A stretch of DNA of 64,000 nt from assembly GCF_014195505.1 (NCBI RefSeq), contig NZ_JACIBV010000001.1:7192001-7256000 (forward strand). The letters run 5' to 3'. The position numbers and the translations under genes are program-made. Numbering within the stretch: the first letter of the stretch is position 1; every line of letters begins with the position of its first letter. Source of the stretch: Nonomuraea dietziae (GTDB lineage: Bacteria; Actinomycetota; Actinomycetes; Streptosporangiales; Streptosporangiaceae). Positions 31,748 to 39,477 of this stretch are shown here, one piece after another. Under the pieces are notes generated by a model. The model did not search any database. It was not told the DNA's origin and saw nothing but the letters and a program-made list of their open reading frames with translations.

Positions 31748-33283
31748 ATGCGTAGGCGAAGGCTGGTCGGGCTCCTGGTCGCCCTGGCAGTGGTCGTGGG
31801 GGCGGGAGCGTTCGCCTTCGTGGCGGCCTCGGGGGTGAGCGGAAGCGCCATGGCGACGGCCGATGCCTATCTGGCCGCGTGGCAGCGCAGCGACATCACC
31901 TCGATGGAACGCATGGTGGCCGACCCGCCCAAGGACTTCACCGACAGGCATCTGGCCTTCGCCGAGCAGTTCAGGGTGAACGCCCTCACCCTCAGGGCGG
32001 GCGCGCTCAAGGCGACGGGGAAGGAGACGGCGGAGCTGCCGTTCACCGGGACGCGGCAGCTGACGGGCATGGGGCCGTGGGGGTTCGCGGGGACGTTGCG
32101 GCTGGCCGTCCGCGAGGGGGCGTGGAAGGTGCTCTGGGGGCCCGAGACGCTGCACCCCGCCCTGAAGGACGGTGGCGCCCTCGCTCTGGAGGAGATCGAG
32201 GTCTCCGGGGTCGAGCTGGTCACCAGGTCGGGGGCGGCGTTCCCACACGACAGCGCCGCCGAGCGGTACCTCGACGAGCTCAAGGAGCGGCTCGGCGAGA
32301 CGAACACCGGCTGGGCGATCAGGGCGGCCGCTCGGGGAGCGAAGCCCAGGACGCTGGTGGTCTTCCAGCCGCCGCCCGCCAGGCAGGTGCGCGTGACGCT
32401 GTCGCGGCCGGTGCAGGCGGCCGCGGCCAGGGCGCTGGACGGGGTGGCGAGAGAGGCGGCGATCGTCGCGATCAAGGCGAGCACCGGCGAGATCCTGGCC
32501 GTGGCCGACAGGCTGGGAGAGAGGGCGGCCTTCCAGCGGTTCTTCCCTCCGGGCTCGACGTTCAAGGTGGTCACGTCGGCGGGCCTGCTGAAGGCGGGTC
32601 TTTCGGCTTCCAGCGGGGTGGCCTGCCCGTCCTCCTTCACGATCCCGAACGGCAGGACCTTCAAGAACGCCAGTGAGAGCGTGACGGCCTCGTCGCTGGC
32701 GGGCGCCTTCGCGGTGTCCTGCAACACCACCTTCGTCGAGCAGGCGGTCACCAGACTCGGCGCGACGCGCCTGGACGAGGTGGCCAAGGAGTGGGGCTTC
32801 GGCAGGCGGGTGCTGCCCACGGGGGTGGGCGGGCTGTGCGGGGCCATCGATCCGACCACCAACCCCGACAGGGTGGGAGAGAACGCGATCGGCCAGGGCT
32901 CGGTCAGGGCCTCGCCGCTGTGCATGGCCACGCTGGCCGCCGCCGTCGGCAGCGGCACCTGGCGCGCGCCCAGGCTCGTCACCGCCAAGGCGGCGAGGAA
33001 GCTCGACGGCGCTCCGCCCGCCGAGATCGCGCTCGACCAGCGGGTGGCGGGCGAGCTGCGGACGATGATGCGGCAGGTCGTCGCCGACGGCACCGCCAAG
33101 GGCGCGGGGCTCGGCGCCGACGTGGCGGGCAAGACGGGAACGGCCGAGGTCGGCGACGGCCCGCCACATGCCTGGTTCGTCGGCTACCGGGGCGACCTGG
33201 CCTTCTGCGTCTTCGTCAAGCATGGGGGATCCGGCGCGAAAGTGGCGCTTCCCATAGCCGCCAGCTTCCTCGGAGCGCTGTAA
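31748..33283 (+). CDS. Penicillin-binding protein, class B-like with MecA_N (NTF2-like) domain
   Basis: A 511-residue membrane-anchored protein (helix 6-30). Residues about 38-150 form an NTF2-like/MecA_N domain (ADAYLAAWQRSDITSMERMV), then a linker, and a transpeptidase domain with S270-T-F-K273, S324-C-N326 and K462-T-G464. Catalyses peptidoglycan cross-linking at the outer face of the membrane. In other actinobacteria related proteins influence beta-lactam susceptibility. A 20-bp palindrome begins at its stop codon. Confidence 0.9.
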   Translation: MRRRRLVGLLVALAVVVGAGAFAFVAASGVSGSAMATADAYLAAWQRSDITSMERMVADPPKDFTDRHLAFAEQFRVNALTLRAGALKATGKETAELPFTGTRQLTGMGPWGFAGTLRLAVREGAWKVLWGPETLHPALKDGGALALEEIEVSGVELVTRSGAAFPHDSAAERYLDELKERLGETNTGWAIRAAARGAKPRTLVVFQPPPARQVRVTLSRPVQAAAARALDGVAREAAIVAIKASTGEILAVADRLGERAAFQRFFPPGSTFKVVTSAGLLKAGLSASSGVACPSSFTIPNGRTFKNASESVTASSLAGAFAVSCNTTFVEQAVTRLGATRLDEVAKEWGFGRRVLPTGVGGLCGAIDPTTNPDRVGENAIGQGSVRASPLCMATLAAAVGSGTWRAPRLVTAKAARKLDGAPPAEIALDQRVAGELRTMMRQVVADGTAKGAGLGADVAGKTGTAEVGDGPPHAWFVGYRGDLAFCVFVKHGGSGAKVALPIAASFLGAL

Positions 33284-33301
33284 CCTACGCTACCGTAGGT
33301 T
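33282..33301. promoter_or_regulatory. Perfect palindrome between the PBP stop and the hemolysin III start
   Basis: Arms AACCTACG and CGTAGGTT flank CTAC. It overlaps the last two bases of the TAA stop and ends 2 bp before ATG 33304. Its size and symmetry suggest a TetR-type operator controlling the hemolysin III gene, which then would need a promoter inside the PBP coding sequence. Confidence 0.65.
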
Positions 33302-33303
33302 TC

Positions 33304-33957
33304 ATGACGAGTGTCGCCACCTTCACCAAGCCGCGGCTCCGCGGCTGGCTGCACACCGGAGCCCTGCCCGTCGCTCTGGTCGCCGGATTCGTCCTGGTCG
33401 CCCTGGGGCCGACCACGCAGGCCAGGCTCGCCTCCGCCATCTACGCGATCACCTCCGCCCTGCTCTTCGGCATCTCGGCCACCTATCACCGCAGCACGCT
33501 GGGCCCCCGCCTGGCCGAGGTGCTGCGCAGGTTCGACCACGCCAACATCTACCTGATCATCGCGGGCACCTACACGCCCTTCGCGCTGCTCGCCCTCGAC
33601 GGGCTGCCCAGGATCGCCGTGCTCGGCGTGACCTGGGGCGGAGCGCTGGCGGGCGTGCTGTTCCGGATGTTCTGGATGTCGGCGCCCCGCTGGCTGTACA
33701 CCGTCCTCTACCTGGCGCTCGGCTGGACCGCGATCTTCGTGATGCCGCAGCTGCTGCAGGGGGCGGGGATCGCCGCGGTGACACTGGTGGCCGTCGGAGG
33801 GGTGCTCTACAGCGCGGGCGCGATCGTCTACGGCCTGCGCAGGCCCGACCCCTCGCCCCGCTGGTTCGGCTTCCACGAGGTCTTCCACGCCCTCACCGTG
33901 GCCGCCTACCTGGTGCAGTACATCGCGGTCTCGATCGTGGTCTACTCCCATGGGTGA
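33304..33957 (+). CDS. Hemolysin III/YqfA (PAQR) family membrane protein
   Basis: A 217-residue seven-helix protein. SATYHRSTLGPRLAEVLRRFDHANIYLIIAGTYTPFALLALDG and GFHEVFHALTVAAYLVQYIAV contain the conserved S, H, D and H-x3-H residues of PAQR proteins. ATG 33304 is preceded immediately by the palindrome, without a clear RBS. The family is linked to lipid or ion homeostasis; haemolysis is not implied. Confidence 0.93.
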   Translation: MTSVATFTKPRLRGWLHTGALPVALVAGFVLVALGPTTQARLASAIYAITSALLFGISATYHRSTLGPRLAEVLRRFDHANIYLIIAGTYTPFALLALDGLPRIAVLGVTWGGALAGVLFRMFWMSAPRWLYTVLYLALGWTAIFVMPQLLQGAGIAAVTLVAVGGVLYSAGAIVYGLRRPDPSPRWFGFHEVFHALTVAAYLVQYIAVSIVVYSHG

Positions 33958-34028
33958 AAACGCCCTGATCACCGACATTTGACCAGGCAGGGGGCTGCTC
34001 GCGCCGCGATTGTGGATAGCAGAGCGGT

Positions 34029-34553
34029 ATGGAGCAATTGGCGAGCACCTGGTGGCTCATCCTCATCCGAGGCATCTGCGCGGTCATCTTCGGCATCCTG
34101 GCGATCGTCTGGCCCGGCATCACCCTGTGGGTCCTGGTCATCTTCTTCGGTGCCTACGCCATCGTCAGCGGCATCTTCTCGCTGGGCGCCGCCTTTCGCC
34201 ACGACTCCGGCTCGAAGGCGTGGCTCATCATCTCGGGCGTGCTCGGCATCCTGGCCGGAATCGTGGCCTTCGTCTGGCCCGGCATCACGACCCTGGCCCT
34301 GCTCTACGTCATAGCCTTCTGGGCGATCTTCACGGGGGTCGCCGAGATCTTCGCGGGAATCCGGCTGCGCAAGACCATCGACAACGAGTGGATGCTGATC
34401 ATCGGTGGGCTCCTCTCCGTGGTCTTCGGCATCCTGCTGCTCACCTGGCCGGCCTCCGGCGCCCTCGCCCTCACCTGGCTGATCGGCGTCTTCGCCGTCA
34501 TCTACGGCATCGCCATCATCGTTCTGTCGGGCAAGGTGAAGAACCTCGCGTAA
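34029..34553 (+). CDS. HdeD/DUF308 membrane protein
   Basis: A 174-residue protein with six hydrophobic helices in repeated pairs (IRGICAVIFGILAIVWPGITL, SGVLGILAGIVAFVWPGITT, IGGLLSVVFGILLLTWP), each ending in a WPG-like turn. This matches DUF308/HdeD. Function in membrane stress or acid resistance is inferred from the family. Confidence 0.92.
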   Translation: MEQLASTWWLILIRGICAVIFGILAIVWPGITLWVLVIFFGAYAIVSGIFSLGAAFRHDSGSKAWLIISGVLGILAGIVAFVWPGITTLALLYVIAFWAIFTGVAEIFAGIRLRKTIDNEWMLIIGGLLSVVFGILLLTWPASGALALTWLIGVFAVIYGIAIIVLSGKVKNLA

Positions 34554-34637
34554 ATCGGCATTTTCGACGAAAAGTCTTTACATGCGAGCGGGGTGCGGGG
34601 GAACGTATGTCGTGATCCGGCTCGAGGGGGAGAGGAC

Positions 34638-35909
34638 ATGGACGTACTCGAAAGGCTCGCCCGCCACCTGCTCGTCGATGGTTACCGGCTGGTGCTCGAT
34701 CTCGACCGCAGCCAGGGCTCCTGGCTCGTCGACGCCCGCACCGGCCGCCGCTACCTGGACTTCTACACCTTCTTCGCCTCCGCCCCCCTGGGCGTGAACC
34801 CGCCGCTCGACCCCGCGCTGCTCGGCAGGGTCGCGCTGAACAAGCCCGCCAACCCCGACATGTACACCGAGGAGCTGGCCGGTTTCGTCGAGACCTTCAG
34901 CCGCGTGCTCGGTGATCCCGCCCTTCCCCACCTGTTCTTCGTGGAGGGTGGCGCGCTCGCGGTGGAGAACGCGCTCAAGACCGCCTTCGACTGGAAGAGC
35001 CGCCGCAACGAGGCCGCTGGCCGCTCGCCTGAGCTCGGCACCCGGGTCATGCACCTCACCAGGGCCTTCCACGGCCGCTCCGGCTACACCCTCTCGCTGA
35101 CCAACACCGAGCCGCTCAAGACCGAGCGCTTCCCCGCCTTCGACTGGCCGCGCATCGAGGTGCCCGCGATCCACCACGGCGACGTGGAGGCGGCGGAGGA
35201 GCGGGCGCTCGCCCAGGCCAGGGCGGCCTTCGACCGCCATCCGCACGACATCGCCTGCTTCATCGCCGAGCCGATCCAGGGCGAGGGCGGCGACAACCAC
35301 ATGCGCCCCGAGTTCCTGCGCGCCATGCAGGACCTGTGCCACGAGCACGACGCTCTGTTCGTCCTCGACGAGGTGCAGACCGGTGCGGGCACCACCGGGA
35401 CGCCATGGGCCTACCAGCAGCTCGGCCTCGAGCCGGACATCGTGGCCTTCGCCAAGAAGGTACAGGTCGGCGGCGTCATGGCGGGACGCCGCGTGGACCT
35501 CGTCCCCGACAACGTCTTCGAGGTCAGCGGGCGCATCAACTCCACGTGGGGCGGCGGGCTGGTCGACATGGTCCGCTCCCGCGGCCTGCTGGAGATCATC
35601 GAGCGCGACGCGCTCATCCCGCGCGTCGCCCAGGCGGGCGTCCAACTGCTCGAAGGGCTGGCCAAGCTCCAGGCCGAACGGCCCGAGCTGGTCTCCAACG
35701 TGCGGGGCAGGGGCTTCATGTGCGCCTTCGACCTGCCGGACACCGGCCGGAGGGGGGCGCTGATCACCCGGCTGCGCGAGGAGGAGGGCGTGCTGGTGCT
35801 GCCCTGCGGGGAGCGCTCGGTGCGCCTGAGGCCCGCGCTCAACATCGAGGACGCCGACCTCGAGCATGGTGTGGCGGCGCTGTCACGCGCACTGTCCCGC
35901 CCGCTGTGA
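34638..35909 (+). CDS. lat: L-lysine 6-transaminase
   Basis: A 423-residue class III aminotransferase of the lysine-epsilon type: VDARTGRRYLDFYTFFASAPLGVN, FFVEGGALAVENALKTAFDWKSRRN, FIAEPIQGEGGDNH, FVLDEVQTGAGTTGTPW and the PLP lysine in VAFAKKVQVGGVMAG. ATG 34638 is chosen (GGGGAGAGG upstream). It makes alpha-aminoadipate semialdehyde/piperideine-6-carboxylate from lysine, in catabolism or as first step toward aminoadipate (as in cephamycin producers). No partner dehydrogenase or NRPS lies in the window. Confidence 0.88.
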   Translation: MDVLERLARHLLVDGYRLVLDLDRSQGSWLVDARTGRRYLDFYTFFASAPLGVNPPLDPALLGRVALNKPANPDMYTEELAGFVETFSRVLGDPALPHLFFVEGGALAVENALKTAFDWKSRRNEAAGRSPELGTRVMHLTRAFHGRSGYTLSLTNTEPLKTERFPAFDWPRIEVPAIHHGDVEAAEERALAQARAAFDRHPHDIACFIAEPIQGEGGDNHMRPEFLRAMQDLCHEHDALFVLDEVQTGAGTTGTPWAYQQLGLEPDIVAFAKKVQVGGVMAGRRVDLVPDNVFEVSGRINSTWGGGLVDMVRSRGLLEIIERDALIPRVAQAGVQLLEGLAKLQAERPELVSNVRGRGFMCAFDLPDTGRRGALITRLREEEGVLVLPCGERSVRLRPALNIEDADLEHGVAALSRALSRPL

Positions 35910-35913
35910 AGCT

Positions 35914-35957
35914 CGCGCCCGCCCGCCGTACGTTCGTCCGTACGGCGGGCGGGCGCG
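35914..35957 (+). terminator. Very strong terminator hairpin after lat
   Basis: Arms CGCGCCCGCCCGCCGTACG and CGTACGGCGGGCGGGCGCG pair perfectly over 19 bp around TTCGTC. Confidence 0.85.
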
Positions 35958-36045
35958 CGTAGGACGGGCGATCTTCGTCCGTACGGCGGGCGCGTAGGAC
36001 GGTGGATCTTCGTCCGTACGGCGGGCGGGCGCGCGTAGGACGGCG
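35935..36045. repeat. Three tandem copies of the hairpin's right arm
   Basis: CGTCCGTACGGCGGGC followed by GGGCGCGCGTAGGACGG is at 35935 and 36011; a copy lacking GGGC is at 35977. Units are separated by GATCTT. Repeated GGC-rich segments directly after the terminator, before the LuxR-type gene. Probable slippage or recombination product. Confidence 0.8.
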
Positions 36046-36056
36046 GGGCGCGACGG

Positions 36057-36377
36057 TCAGGTGTCGCGGTTGAGCCAGAGGCCGATCGCGGTCATGCGGC
36101 AGTCGGCACCCAGCTTGGCGTAGATGCGATTGACGTGGTTCTTGACTGTCTTCTCGCTGAGAAACAGCCGTTGTGCTATCTCGCCGTTGGACTGACCCGT
36201 CGCGATCAGATCCATCACCTCGGCCTCACGCTTGCTCAGGCGTGCTGCGTCTTCGACTCTCAATCCGGCCTCCGGAACAGCGAAGTCGGTCAGATCGCCG
36301 ATTGGCCCCCGTGCTTCCGGCGTAAGCGGTTGACAGCGAGCATAACTCGCATTGTCCGGATTTGGGGCCAAAGTCAC
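36057..36377 (-). CDS. LuxR-type HTH protein, probably N-terminally truncated
   Basis: A 106-residue protein. LSKREAEVMDLIATGQSNGEIAQRLFLSEKTVKNHVNRIYAKLG is a full NarL/LuxR HTH, but the preceding 45 residues are not a receiver or sensor domain. GTG start without a good RBS. It may be the surviving end of a larger response regulator, disrupted by the adjacent rearranged region, or a small stand-alone regulator. Confidence 0.6.
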   Translation of the reverse strand: MTLAPNPDNASYARCQPLTPEARGPIGDLTDFAVPEAGLRVEDAARLSKREAEVMDLIATGQSNGEIAQRLFLSEKTVKNHVNRIYAKLGADCRMTAIGLWLNRDT

Positions 36378-37540
36378 CAGAGAAAAGCGAAAGACCGGTC
36401 CTGTGGCCCGCCTGTCGCTATGGGATGAACAAGGACGATCAGCTCACCCTGCCACGGCGCTGCGGCTCGCGGCGTTCGCCTGCGCGCCGCCCTGGAACAA
36501 CGCCGGATGGGCTCTGCACGGGCCATCGCCGGCAACCGGCGTGTGGAGCTGTTCCACGGGAGCGCGGCCAAGGTCGCAGAACGGGTCGCCGATCGGTACT
36601 GGCACCGCTACAGCGGCGACGCGGGCGCCAAGGGTCCACGCTTCTCCCCATGGGCCTGGGCCTGCATCGACGCCGGCCGGCGCGACCGGCGTGACCCGCG
36701 GCCAGATTGGCGCCGTCGTCGCCAGGCCACAGCCACTACCGGCGCAGATCCGAACCATGATCGCGAAATGTCGCTGGAGTACTGGCTCCCCTTCACCAGC
36801 TCAGCAATCACTGGCGACATGGATCCCTCGGCCTGCCGGTGCCCCGGCGAGAGCATACTCGAACGTCTTGAAACTGGAGCCGGACACTGTGGACAGCCCC
36901 TGATCGGGCCAGTTCGGCATATCCACACAGAAGGTCCGCGACGTCACGGAGTGTCACTCGGGGACCAGGCCTCGGCGAGCAGACCCGGCGGCCGCCTCCA
37001 GCGGCTCCCGATCCGGCAGGCAATGGCGAGTAGGTCCGGCGGCGCCTGGCGCGGCGGCAGATCGTCACCGGTCGTCATGCCGGGCTCGTCATGCCCGGCT
37101 GCACGGCCAATCTCGCCCGTCCGCCGTGACATTATCTGCCGGTTCTTCCCGGCAATTCCGATGATTTCTGTCTTGTAAGGCTTCCGTGCGAGGCCAGGGA
37201 TGCCCCAAGTAGTCAACTCTCTGCCAGCGGGGAGCCAGCATTCCGGCGACCTCTACCTAAGGTGGAGTTTTCTGGGGCCCAAGGGAGGCAAAACGAACAA
37301 CGACCCTTTCTCGAATGCGAGTAAGGAATGTCCTTCATACACAAATTTTTCGGCTCGCGGTTCGGAGGAAGAGCCCGTGGGACTACCGAAAGAATACTGA
37401 CCTTTGGTTCGGGGAGGGCGGGACTCTGCTTGAAAGCTGGCGACGAATGGCACATTATGATTGCCGAGCGCTTTGGTGCTCTGCCAGAAACAACTGACGG
37501 CAGCGGTAATCCGCAGGCCATCTCAACGGAGGACACAATC
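36378..37540. other. Degenerate region with little recognisable coding content
   Basis: Outside the transposase-like fragment at 36507-36671, no frame here shows a known domain or a consistent codon bias. It contains short open frames in all directions, locally lower G+C (37150-37540), and no terminator. The last 300 bp are the upstream region of the secreted-peptide gene. Most likely remnant sequence from a past insertion. Confidence 0.55.
36507..36671 (+). pseudogene. Transposase remnant (IS701/IS4-like)
   Basis: One frame encodes VAERVADRYWHRYSGDAGAK followed by GPRFSPWAWACID. The pattern W-x-R-x-S-x-G-x-G-x-K-G-x-R-x-x-x-W-A-W is characteristic of IS701-type transposases near the middle of the protein. 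Neither the DDE region nor terminal inverted repeats are seen around it, and the frame decays on both sides. Confidence 0.45.
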
Positions 37541-37783
37541 ATGCTTCGTCGCATTTTCGTCGGTGCAGCGATCGCCAGCACCATCTTCGCCGGCACGAGC
37601 GCCGCTTACGCGGACTACAACAAGCCGGAGAAGGACAAGGAGGTTGAGTGCAACCAGACCAACTCGAACGGCGGCCTCGTTCCCATCCTCAACCAGCTGC
37701 TCAACCTGAACAACAGCCCGGTCAACGTCAACGTCCTGGGGATCCAGAACCAGCAGTTCGAGTGGTGCGAGGACCAGGACTAG
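37541..37783 (+). CDS. Small secreted protein (80 residues), unknown function
   Basis: ATG 37541 has ACGGAGGA upstream. A signal peptide (RRIFVGAAIASTIFAGTSAAYA) is followed by DYNKPEKDKEVECNQ, an Asn/Leu-rich stretch (LVPILNQLLNLNNSPVNVNVLG) and QNQQFEWCEDQD. Two Cys could form a disulfide. Small secreted proteins with an N/L-rich core and two Cys occur widely in spore-forming actinobacteria and somewhat recall surface proteins such as chaplins or rodlins, but similarity is too weak to name it. The G+C is lower than that of its neighbours. Confidence 0.78.
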   Translation: MLRRIFVGAAIASTIFAGTSAAYADYNKPEKDKEVECNQTNSNGGLVPILNQLLNLNNSPVNVNVLGIQNQQFEWCEDQD

Positions 37784-37884
37784 TCTGACGCTCGTTGAAC
37801 GCGAGAATGTTCTGACACTTATCCGTCCCATTGAAACGAATTGCAATCCCCCTCCTGGCGCAGTTCTTTCGGGTGTCAGTTAGG

Positions 37885-37909
37885 CGGCCCGCTTCTCCAG
37901 AGCGGGCCG
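37885..37909. terminator. Small GC hairpin after the secreted-peptide gene
   Basis: Arms CGGCCCGC and GCGGGCCG with a 9-nt loop, located 102 bp after the stop codon; no T-run. Confidence 0.4.
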
Positions 37910-37980
37910 TGCATCGCGGCTCAGCATGGCACGAGGCTGGACCCGCCGTTCAGAACGGCACACGCCTGGGCACCCAGGCA

Positions 37981-38030
37981 GTTCAGGTGACGACGACCAA
38001 CGCTCTGGAGCGATTCGTCGTCACCTGAAC
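37981..38030. terminator. Bidirectional hairpin between convergent genes
   Basis: 16-bp perfect arms GTTCAGGTGACGACGA and TCGTCGTCACCTGAAC enclose an inner 5-bp hairpin CGCTC/GAGCG. It lies between the secreted-peptide and NlpC/P60 genes and probably terminates both. Confidence 0.75.
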
Positions 38031-38068
38031 CGGTAGGTCAGCGTGTCCGTCCCGCTCGGGAACCCCGG

Positions 38069-38578
38069 TCATCCGGTAGCGGCCTCAGAGGTCGTCGGAG
38101 CCGTCTCAGCGGGGCGGACCGCCCCCATGTATCCGCGCCTGACCAGCGGCGCGAAGGTCACGAACCCGCCCGTGGACGACGCGTGAACGATCCGCTCCCC
38201 GTCGACGGCGATGCCCACGTGCTCGGGGCCCGGTGACACCGGATTGCTGTCATAAAAGACGAGATCTCCCGGTCGCACCTGCCCCTCGGGGACCGGCCAT
38301 CCGTTTCGCCACTGACCGCGCGCCGTGCGCTTGATGCGCACCCCGGCCCGCGCCCACGCGTATTGTGTGAGCCCCGAGCAGTCGAAACCGACCGTTGTGG
38401 CGCCGCGCCCGATTCCGAAACTCGGGCCGTTCGCCCCGCCGCCGCCCCACGAATATGGGACTCCGCGCATTTCCAGTGCGGCGTTCAGCGCCCGCTCCCC
38501 GGCATTCACGCTCTCGTACCCGCTTCCCATGCAGCAGAAAAGCAAGACGGCGGCCAGCGCTGGTCTTTTCCTGGTCAT
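38069..38578 (-). CDS. NlpC/P60-family secreted peptidase
   Basis: A 169-residue protein with an N-terminal hydrophobic segment (ALAAVLLFCCMGSG) and an NlpC/P60 domain: ALEMRGVPYSWGGGG, Cys67 in FDCSGLTQYAW, RPGDLVFYD, His120 in PEHVGIAV and His132 in IVHASS. Likely cleaves wall peptides (gamma-D-Glu-meso-DAP type). The signal segment contains two adjacent Cys but no standard lipobox. No c-di-AMP riboswitch is seen before it. Confidence 0.92.
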   Translation of the reverse strand: MTRKRPALAAVLLFCCMGSGYESVNAGERALNAALEMRGVPYSWGGGGANGPSFGIGRGATTVGFDCSGLTQYAWARAGVRIKRTARGQWRNGWPVPEGQVRPGDLVFYDSNPVSPGPEHVGIAVDGERIVHASSTGGFVTFAPLVRRGYMGAVRPAETAPTTSEAATG

Positions 38579-38956
38579 CTGTTCACCACGCGATCCTTCT
38601 CCCGTGAAAGCCCTACTGCGTAACCCTCACATGCGACACGCGGGGCGTTTGTCGCCAGCAGTCGGATAATTGACGAGAGAATGCGCGTTTCAGTGGCGGC
38701 TTGGCGTGCGCGGGGGGTCGTCGCGGCGCGTTCCTGGCCGCCGGGAAGCAACTGGTTGACTTTTTCAGAGACACTCGAGGCTCGCGACGAATGACCATGC
38801 AATCGAGCAGGCGGATACGTTATTTTTTTCCTGTCCACCGAAGGGACGGCAGCCTTGCCCGTTTGATTTCAACGGGCAAGGCTCCTGTCCCTTGCTCCTC
38901 CCCGGAGCGACACGGCACCCGACGCAGTCCTCGGCGAGGCTCCCGCTTTCAGCTGG
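38579..38956. other. Intergenic region with a 13-bp hairpin and T-run, otherwise featureless
   Basis: Apart from an inverted repeat AGCCTTGCCCGTT/AACGGGCAAGGCT at 38851-38883 (7-nt loop) preceded by a T-rich tract on the plus strand (38818-38829), I see no gene. It lies upstream of the NlpC/P60 gene and includes that gene's promoter region. Confidence 0.5.
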
Positions 38957-39160
38957 TACGGCCGGCTCGCAGTAGGGCCGGCTCGCAGTACGGCCGGCTC
39001 GCAGTACGGCCGGCTCGCAGTACGGCCGGCTCGCAGTACGGCCGGTCCGCAGTACGGCCGGTCCGCAGTACGGCCGGTCCGCAGTACGGCCGGTCCGCAG
39101 TACGGCCGGTCCGCAGTACGGCCGGTCCGCAGTACGGCCGGTCCGCAGTACGGCCGGCAC
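38957..39160. repeat. 16-bp minisatellite, about 12.75 copies
   Basis: Unit TACGGCCGGCTCGCAG occurs five times (one with a C-to-G change), then TACGGCCGGTCCGCAG seven times, then a partial copy. Exact 16-bp spacing. Sixteen is not a multiple of three, and every frame stays open through it, so protein-like readings here are not evidence of genes. Confidence 0.95.
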
Positions 39161-39292
39161 GGGGACCCCTTCGAGTTGTGCGTGGCGAAGAACAACGGGA
39201 GCGTCCGCTCGACGAGTGGAGGCGACCGCGAGGGCCGCCCGACGACGATGTGGAGGCCGGTCCGCTCCCGCCTCTGGGACACCCGGTCACGC

Positions 39293-39326
39293 AGAAGGCC
39301 CGATCACCGGAGTGATCGGGCCTTCT
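39293..39326 (-). terminator. Terminator of tRNA-His
   Basis: 14-bp perfect arms AGAAGGCCCGATCA and TGATCGGGCCTTCT with a 6-nt loop, just downstream of the tRNA on the minus strand. Confidence 0.8.
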
Positions 39327-39340
39327 GGCATTTCACCTGG

Positions 39341-39414
39341 GGTGAGTGAGGGGACTTGAACCCCCGACATCCAGGACCACAACCTGGCGCTCTGCCAACT
39401 GAGCTACACCCACC
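39341..39414 (-). tRNA. tRNA-His (anticodon GTG)
   Basis: Minus-strand cloverleaf with the extra 5' G(-1), acceptor GTGGGTG/CACTCAC, anticodon stem CCAGG/CCTGG around TTGTGGT and T loop GTTCAAG. C73 opposes G-1 and the CCA end is encoded (complement at 39338-39340). Adjacent to orn, a common actinobacterial arrangement. Confidence 0.96.
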
Positions 39415-39477
39415 AAGCTCGCGCCGCCGCAGCAGCACATGGAAAAGTGTAGCGGTCTTCGCGACCCTTTGCGCCAC

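Noticed and set aside
36944..37216. 90-residue minus-strand frame in the degenerate region
   Set aside because: No RBS, no domain, atypical composition; likely chance.
38957..39160. CRISPR-like array
   Set aside because: Repeats are contiguous with no unique spacers, and there are no cas genes.
38701..39315. Open frames on both strands across the 16-bp minisatellite
   Set aside because: All frames are open because the 16-bp unit lacks stops; the encoded peptides are simple 16-residue periods and no RBS or domain is present.
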